Both the position numbers and the translations under genes were made by a program. The notes below the pieces were generated by a model, which searched no databases, was not told the origin of the DNA, and was given only the letters and a program-made list of their open reading frames with translations. A stretch of 64,000 bases of DNA from Sipunculus nudus (Eukaryota; Annelida; Sipuncula; Golfingiida; Sipunculidae), in assembly GCA_026874595.1 (NCBI GenBank), contig CM049322.1, positions 2,963,900 through 3,027,899 on the forward strand, written 5' to 3'. This document shows positions 58,598-64,000 of this stretch, piece by piece (the first letter of the stretch is position 1; each line of letters begins with the position of its first letter).

Positions 58598-61556
58598 GCT
58601 CAGCTGACTATAAGTCAACTGAGCTATAGTCCTGGTCCTTTGTCCTTTGTCCGTCCGTTTGGCCGTCCGTCCGTTAACAGGGCACATTTTAAAACCGTTC
58701 GAACTACGAATCCAAAATTCTGCATACCAATAGATGTCCCCAAAATCTCCTACCATACCAAAAATTGGGTCATTAGGACTTTGTTTCTTCGAGATATTAA
58801 GGAAAAACCTCCGTTTTCCATAAAAAAGCCATTGTTACACTTCAAAGCTGCCTAATATCAAAACCACTGATCTGTTTTTGATCATATTTAGTATTCGTAT
58901 TTTTTCATACATTTTCTATGCACATACCAAAAATTAGGTCAGTATTGGGTATTATTTTGAAGTTATGGGCCCAAATATAATGCAGTTTTTTAAAAATCAG
59001 GAAATATATTTGCTCACTTAACATGAGAATTACTGAAGCTGGAGACTTTTTTTTCAGGAATATAACTTTATTTAATCAAGATTCAATTGTTTACCCAAAA
59101 TTAGATAAGAATTTTGCAAATTTTTCAAGTTATTAGCATAAATAAAAAATCAGTACCTTAAATTTTGTCCAACTTTGGCAGTGGCACGTTTTTTCCCTGT
59201 AAGCACTGTTGATTTAATTTTCACAGCATATATACATAAGGATTTAATCTTTTTTAATCTGAAATTTTAAAGGAATTGTTTGAAAAGAGTACTTAGCTTT
59301 TATTCAAGTCAACTGAGATATAGTCGTGGTCCTTTGTCCTTTGTCCTTTGTCCGTCCGTCCGGCCGTCTGGCCGTCCGTCCGTTAACAGGGCACGTTTTA
59401 AAACCTTTCGACCTACGAATCCAAAATTCTGCATACAAATAGATGTCCCCAAAATCTCCTACCATACCAAAAATTGGGTCATTAGGACTTTGTTTCTTCG
59501 AGTTATGGGCCCAAATATAATGCAGTTTCTTAAAAATCAGGAAATATATTTGCTCACTTAACATGAGAATTACTGAAGCTGGAGACTTTTTTTTCAGGAA
59601 TATAACTTTATTTAATCAAGATTCAATTGTTTACCCAAAATTAGATATGAATTTTGCAAATTTTTCAAGTTATTAGCATAAATAAAAAATCAGTACCTTA
59701 AATTTTGTCCAACTTTGGCAGTGGCACGTTTTTTCCCTGTAAGCACTGTTGATTTAATTTTCACAGCATATATACATAAGGATTTAATCTTTTTAAATCT
59801 GAAATTTTAAAAGGAATTGTTTGAAAAGAGTAGCTTTTATTCAAGTTTTCATACACCATGTCAAGTGTTGTTTACATCTGGCCCACCTAGTAATACAGTC
59901 TTCACTTGCATTATGTAACCCACCCCATGCAGCTTGCCTTGGCTTAGCTTGGCCACTACTAGCAGGCTTCCCCTCTGCCCTGCACTTCCACCCCCCAGCT
60001 GGTGCATAAAGTAGATGAATGTTATAATTTTCTGTATTTTATTTTATTTTTGGCTATGCTACATTTTAGATTTTGTATTGTACCACCAGGGTTACAATGA
60101 TTAAAGTGCACATTTAATTGTGTCCACAAAGTGATGTATTGCTATGAAAGTGTGGATGTTCATCAGAGTGCTCATTAAAGATTTTAATTTGTTTGACTTA
60201 TAACTCATGGTTGTATCAGTTGTTACATGATACTGGCTAAATAATCAAAATTTATATTGCTGATCTTTTATTTCAGTTCATAAAATTAAACATTCCCAAC
60301 TCCAGTTTGCTCCTGGTATAATATATTGGGTGTTTTGATCCTCGGATTAATTTTAACACATGGATTAGTTTCAAATAAAATAAATGCGAATATTGTTAAT
60401 TTTTTATTGGCTCAGTAGAATGGGGAAAAAATGATTTGCTTTGTTTCTCCATCTTTCTGTCTGTTTTAAATATTTAATGTTCATGAATAAACTTTTTTTT
60501 TATAAGCACTGTTGAATTAAATTTCATATCCTGTATGTATATGCAAGGGTGTTGTAACTCTCACCATCCCCTTCTTCATCCCAGTGAGGGTTTGCTCCTT
60601 GACACTGTGAACAATAGTTCTATGGCTGTAGCATAAAATTTAATAATTAAAGAAAATATCTGCAGAGAGACAGAGGTGTTGTAACTCTGATCATAACACA
60701 ACCCCCCCCCCCCCCCCCTCCTTCAAGTCATTGCACATGTGGAGTGGGGACGTTATGGCAACTGTATACATATCATAAAATTGATAAAAAAGGTTTACCA
60801 AATAAATTGGATCTCATCAGACAAATGTGTAGACTGTTGAACTGTCATCAGCTTATCAAAAATGTAACCAATGGAAAGGCATGGTCAGATCTCAAATATT
60901 ATTTGCAACATTTTCTTCAATCATATAAACCAGCCATGGCCCAAATTACCTCTTCCTCTCAAACTTTATCTACATTTCATCATATATTTAATATTTTAAC
61001 CTTCTAGATGGTTCAGTAATGTTGACCATTTGTCCATAGGTACCTATATACATGCCAGAAATTATGTCAATATTGTGTAATATTTAGACGCGAGGGTCAT
61101 CAAAATAATGTACCTTGTCAAGACCAATCTAGTCAAGATATCATGTCATACAGTCACAAATTCATAAATCCCCTCATCAGCATAGTTAATCATAACCTTG
61201 TATCTGTCAAATTGAAAGCTTGCAGTTTTCCATACACTATAGATCCTTCAACAAATAGCCTTATCATGATTATACCACTGTTTAGTATACTGTCATTGCA
61301 TTCATATTTGCTCAAATAAATTGTTTTTTTCAACCCCTCCCAAATAAATAAAAAATAAACCACTATATTTTACTCCATATTAATCCATCAGTCAGATTAT
61401 TTCATATATCATTTACTCATATATTACATTATATTTCTTTATAAAAGCCCAACATGACCATGATATTCATAAGCTTTTTCTACTCAATATAGTATAACAA
61501 TACATTTTTAGTCAGTCATGATCAGCTGAGCGCCGTGACCCATGGGTCCCTTGTTT
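58598..61556 (+). repeat. Hairpin-headed repeat family 1, long copy with internal duplication
   Basis: The head is AGCTCAGCTGACTATAAGTC then AACTGAGCT, and the tail TCAGCTGAGCGCCGTGACCC then ATGGGTCCCTTGTTT. Between them, 58612-59280 is duplicated at 59308-59820, the second copy lacking about 176 bp (the CTTCGAG junction near 59500). The blocks 59820-60165 and 61110-61556 match 36580-36960 and 38040-38483 of copy B. A C-run lies at about 60701-60719. Confidence 0.7.
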
Positions 61557-63043
61557 ACAATGTTTTCTCTATTTTTGAGATCTTAAAAGATGCGGTCATC
61601 TGTTAACAGAGCACTGAAACCGATTTCTAAGGACCCCACAAAATTCATGATTTTTTAGCTCAGCTGACTTTCAGTCGAGCTGAGCTATAGCGATCACTCT
61701 TTGTCCGTCGTCCGTCTGTCCGTCCGTCTGTCCGTCTGTCCGTCTGTCCGTTAACCTGGCACAAATCGTAACCGCTGGACTTAGAATCTTGTAACTTTAC
61801 ATTCTGAGAGGTCAATGAAAAATCTCCTTGGAAACCAGAAATTAGGTCTCTGTTACCCATATCCTTCGAGCTATGGGGCCCCAAAGTACCCCCCAGAAAA
61901 GTCAAAAATTTCATACAAAAACTTCAATATCTCATTAACTACTTGACTGATGGTCATGATTTTTGGCATACATATTGATCATGAGATGTTCCATCAGTTC
62001 CTGAGGACTTGTGGCGCCACCTGTATTTTTCGATTTTTTACGAATTTTTTTCTCTATTTTTGATACCTTTAAAAATGTGAACATCTGTTAACAAGGCACA
62101 AATCGTAACGACTGGACCTAGAATCTTCATTCTCAACACACTGAGAGACCTATGGAAAGTCTCCATGGAAACCAGAAATTAGGTCTCTGTTACCCATATT
62201 CTTTGAGCTATGGGCCCCAAAGTACCCCCCAGAAAAGTAAAAAATTTCATACAAAAACTTCAATATCTCATTAACTACTTGACTGATGGTCTTGATTTGT
62301 GGCATAACTATTGATCATGAGATGTGTCATCACTTCCTACAGACTGGTGGCGCCACCTGTATCGTTGGATTTTTTATGAATTTTTTTCTCTATTTTTGAG
62401 ACCTTTAAGGATGCTGTCATCTGTTAGCGTGGCACAAATCGCAACAACTGCACCTAGAATCTTCATTCTTGACACACTGAGAGACCTATGGAAAGTCTCC
62501 ATGGAAACCAGAAATTAGGTCTCTGTTACCCATATGCTTTGAGCTATGGGGCCCCAAAGTACCCCCCAGAGTAGTCAAAAATTTCATACAAAATCTTCAA
62601 TATCTCAATAACTACAACACTGATGGTCATGATTTTCGGCATACATATTGATCATGATCTGTTCCATCACTTTCTGCAGACTGGGTGTGCCACCTCTATT
62701 TTTTTCAAATTTTTACGATTTTTTTTTCTCTTTTTTTGAGACCTTTAAAGATGTGGTTATCTGTCAACAGGGTACAAATTGCAACAACTGGACCTAGAAA
62801 CTTCATTCTTGTCATGCAAGGAGGCCCATGAAGAGTGCCTGTGGAAACTTGAAATTAGGTCTCTGTTACCCATATCCTTCAAGCTATAGGACTCTGAAGT
62901 ATCCATCAGAATAATGGACAATTTGATACAAAATCTGAAGTATCTGAACAACTAATGCGGAGATCACCATGATTCTTTGCATGGATATTGACCATTAAGT
63001 GTTTTTATTAGTTTCTGCAGACTGGTGGAGCCACCTTTTTTTT
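61557..63043 (+). repeat. Family-1-headed array of about 335-bp units
   Basis: A second head (AGCTCAGCTGACTTTCAGTC then GAGCTGAGCT) at 61658 is followed by GTCCGTCTGTCCGTC. Units share 'GGAAACCAGAAATTAGGTCT', 'CCAAAGTACCCCCCAGA', 'CATACATATTGATCATGA' and a GGTGGCGCCACCTGTAT palindrome; the GAAACCAGAAATTAG landmark recurs near 61833, 62168 and 62507, with a diverged unit near 62845. Non-coding. Confidence 0.75.
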
Positions 63044-64000
63044 TGTATCCTCCAAAACAAAGTTTTGCAGATACTATGTTTTTGACCGGGTTCCTCCGCC
63101 GCCGCCATGTTTGTTTCCAGAGAGCTCCTCTGAGAAAAATGGACCGATTTTTCCGAAACTTACACCAATTATCTAGTCACATGTGAACTAGTGCCTAACC
63201 AATTTGTGTTGATCTCTGACCTTTCCCCTCTATCCAGCGTCCATTTGTGCATCTGTTTCCACACATAAACCCTCATATCTCGGGAACCGATTAACCAATC
63301 AGGAAATAAAATTTATACAAATGTAGCCCTTGGATTGCTTTATAACATACACAAAAATGGTGGCGCCACCTGTAACCATGTTTGCACAGTGTCCATCTGT
63401 TCATCTGCCTTGGGTTAAAATCACTTATATCTCTGCAGTGAAATGACTAATCACCTGAAATTTGACATGCATATACATCCAGGATAGCTTTCTTGATTTT
63501 ATGACAGATGGCACCACCTACATTCACGTTCAACCTGATCACATCCAAGCTCATATCTCAGGAACCGTTTGACCGATTGGGCCAAAATTTTGCATGTGTA
63601 TAGATATCACATAGCTCTTTATCATACGCAAAACAGGTGGTGGCGCCACCTGCAACCTTTTTTGCACAGCGTCTGTCTGTTTTCTGCCGTGGGATAATGT
63701 CACTCATATCTTGGCAGTGGTTTGACATATCTGCCTAAAATTTTGCAGTTTTATACATCCTGGATAGCTTTCTTGATTTTATGACAGGTGGCGCCACCTA
63801 CATTCTAGTTTACACTGCAGACATCATATCTCGGGAACCGTTTGAACGATTGGGCCAAAATTTTTCATGTGTATAGATCTCACATAGGTCAACTGGAGGG
63901 GCCACCTGTAACCATTTTTGCACAGCGTCTGTCTGTTTGTCTGCCGTTGGCTAAAATCACTCATACACATGTAGTGGTTTGACTTTTCTGCCTAAAATTT
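63044..64000 (+). repeat. Hairpin-headed repeat family 2, copy running off the window
   Basis: The head is GTATCCTCCAAAACAAAGTT then TTGCAGATAC, followed by TCCGCCGCCGCC. Then come units of about 277 bp with paired GGTGGCGCCACC palindromes near 63358, 63641 and 63786. It is colinear with 13981-15375 and continues past the end of the sequence. Confidence 0.75.

Overview
This is eukaryotic nuclear DNA from an animal, most likely a marine invertebrate and probably a mollusc (inference). The evidence is AT-rich sequence with GT-AG introns, many micro- and minisatellites, hairpin-headed dispersed repeats carrying GTCCGTC runs, and an NLR-type NACHT immune gene. Coding content is low: three recognisable protein genes in 64 kb. 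Most of the rest is mobile or tandemly repeated DNA.

Positions 403-30354 form one giant DNA transposon of 29,952 bp. It has perfect 22-bp terminal inverted repeats (starting TACGGTGGCTCGTATAGG), a perfect 6-bp target-site duplication TTTTAT (397-402 and 30355-30360), and inverted subterminal arrays of a 20-bp near-palindrome (7 copies left, about 15 right). Inside, on the minus strand near the right end, is an apparently intact three-exon gene for a 388-aa integrase-fold (DDE) recombinase (29923 to 24515). On the plus strand, convergent with it, is a three-exon cargo gene with a SAM-like N-terminus and a HECT-type ubiquitin-ligase C-terminus (7528 to about 19619). The cargo gene has an in-frame TAG in its long exon and a probable frameshift near its end, so it looks recently broken. 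The space between the two gene ends (19.86-24.2 kb) is filled by tandem arrays. Older elements are nested in the introns: a 649-bp pogo-like MITE at 13128-13776, hairpin-headed repeats and GGTGGCGCCACC repeats.

Right of the transposon, 31921-33756 (minus strand) is the 3'-terminal exon of a NACHT/NLR-like gene. It is intact over 611 residues, with Walker A and B motifs and a poly(A) signal. No upstream exon was recognised in the remaining 30 kb.

From 34 to 64 kb I see no convincing gene. The region holds three kinds of hairpin-headed dispersed repeat, a hAT-like MITE (40148-40757) that split a 28-bp minisatellite and made an 8-bp duplication, a 43-bp VNTR of about 31 copies, four or five arrays of the same 28-bp minisatellite family, a 2.15-kb structure with inverted ends containing CATTTCATGAAATG, a 3.5-kb array of 39/41-bp units with higher-order duplications, and a 26-bp array. 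All calls come from reading the sequence. No database search was possible, and copy numbers are array length divided by period.
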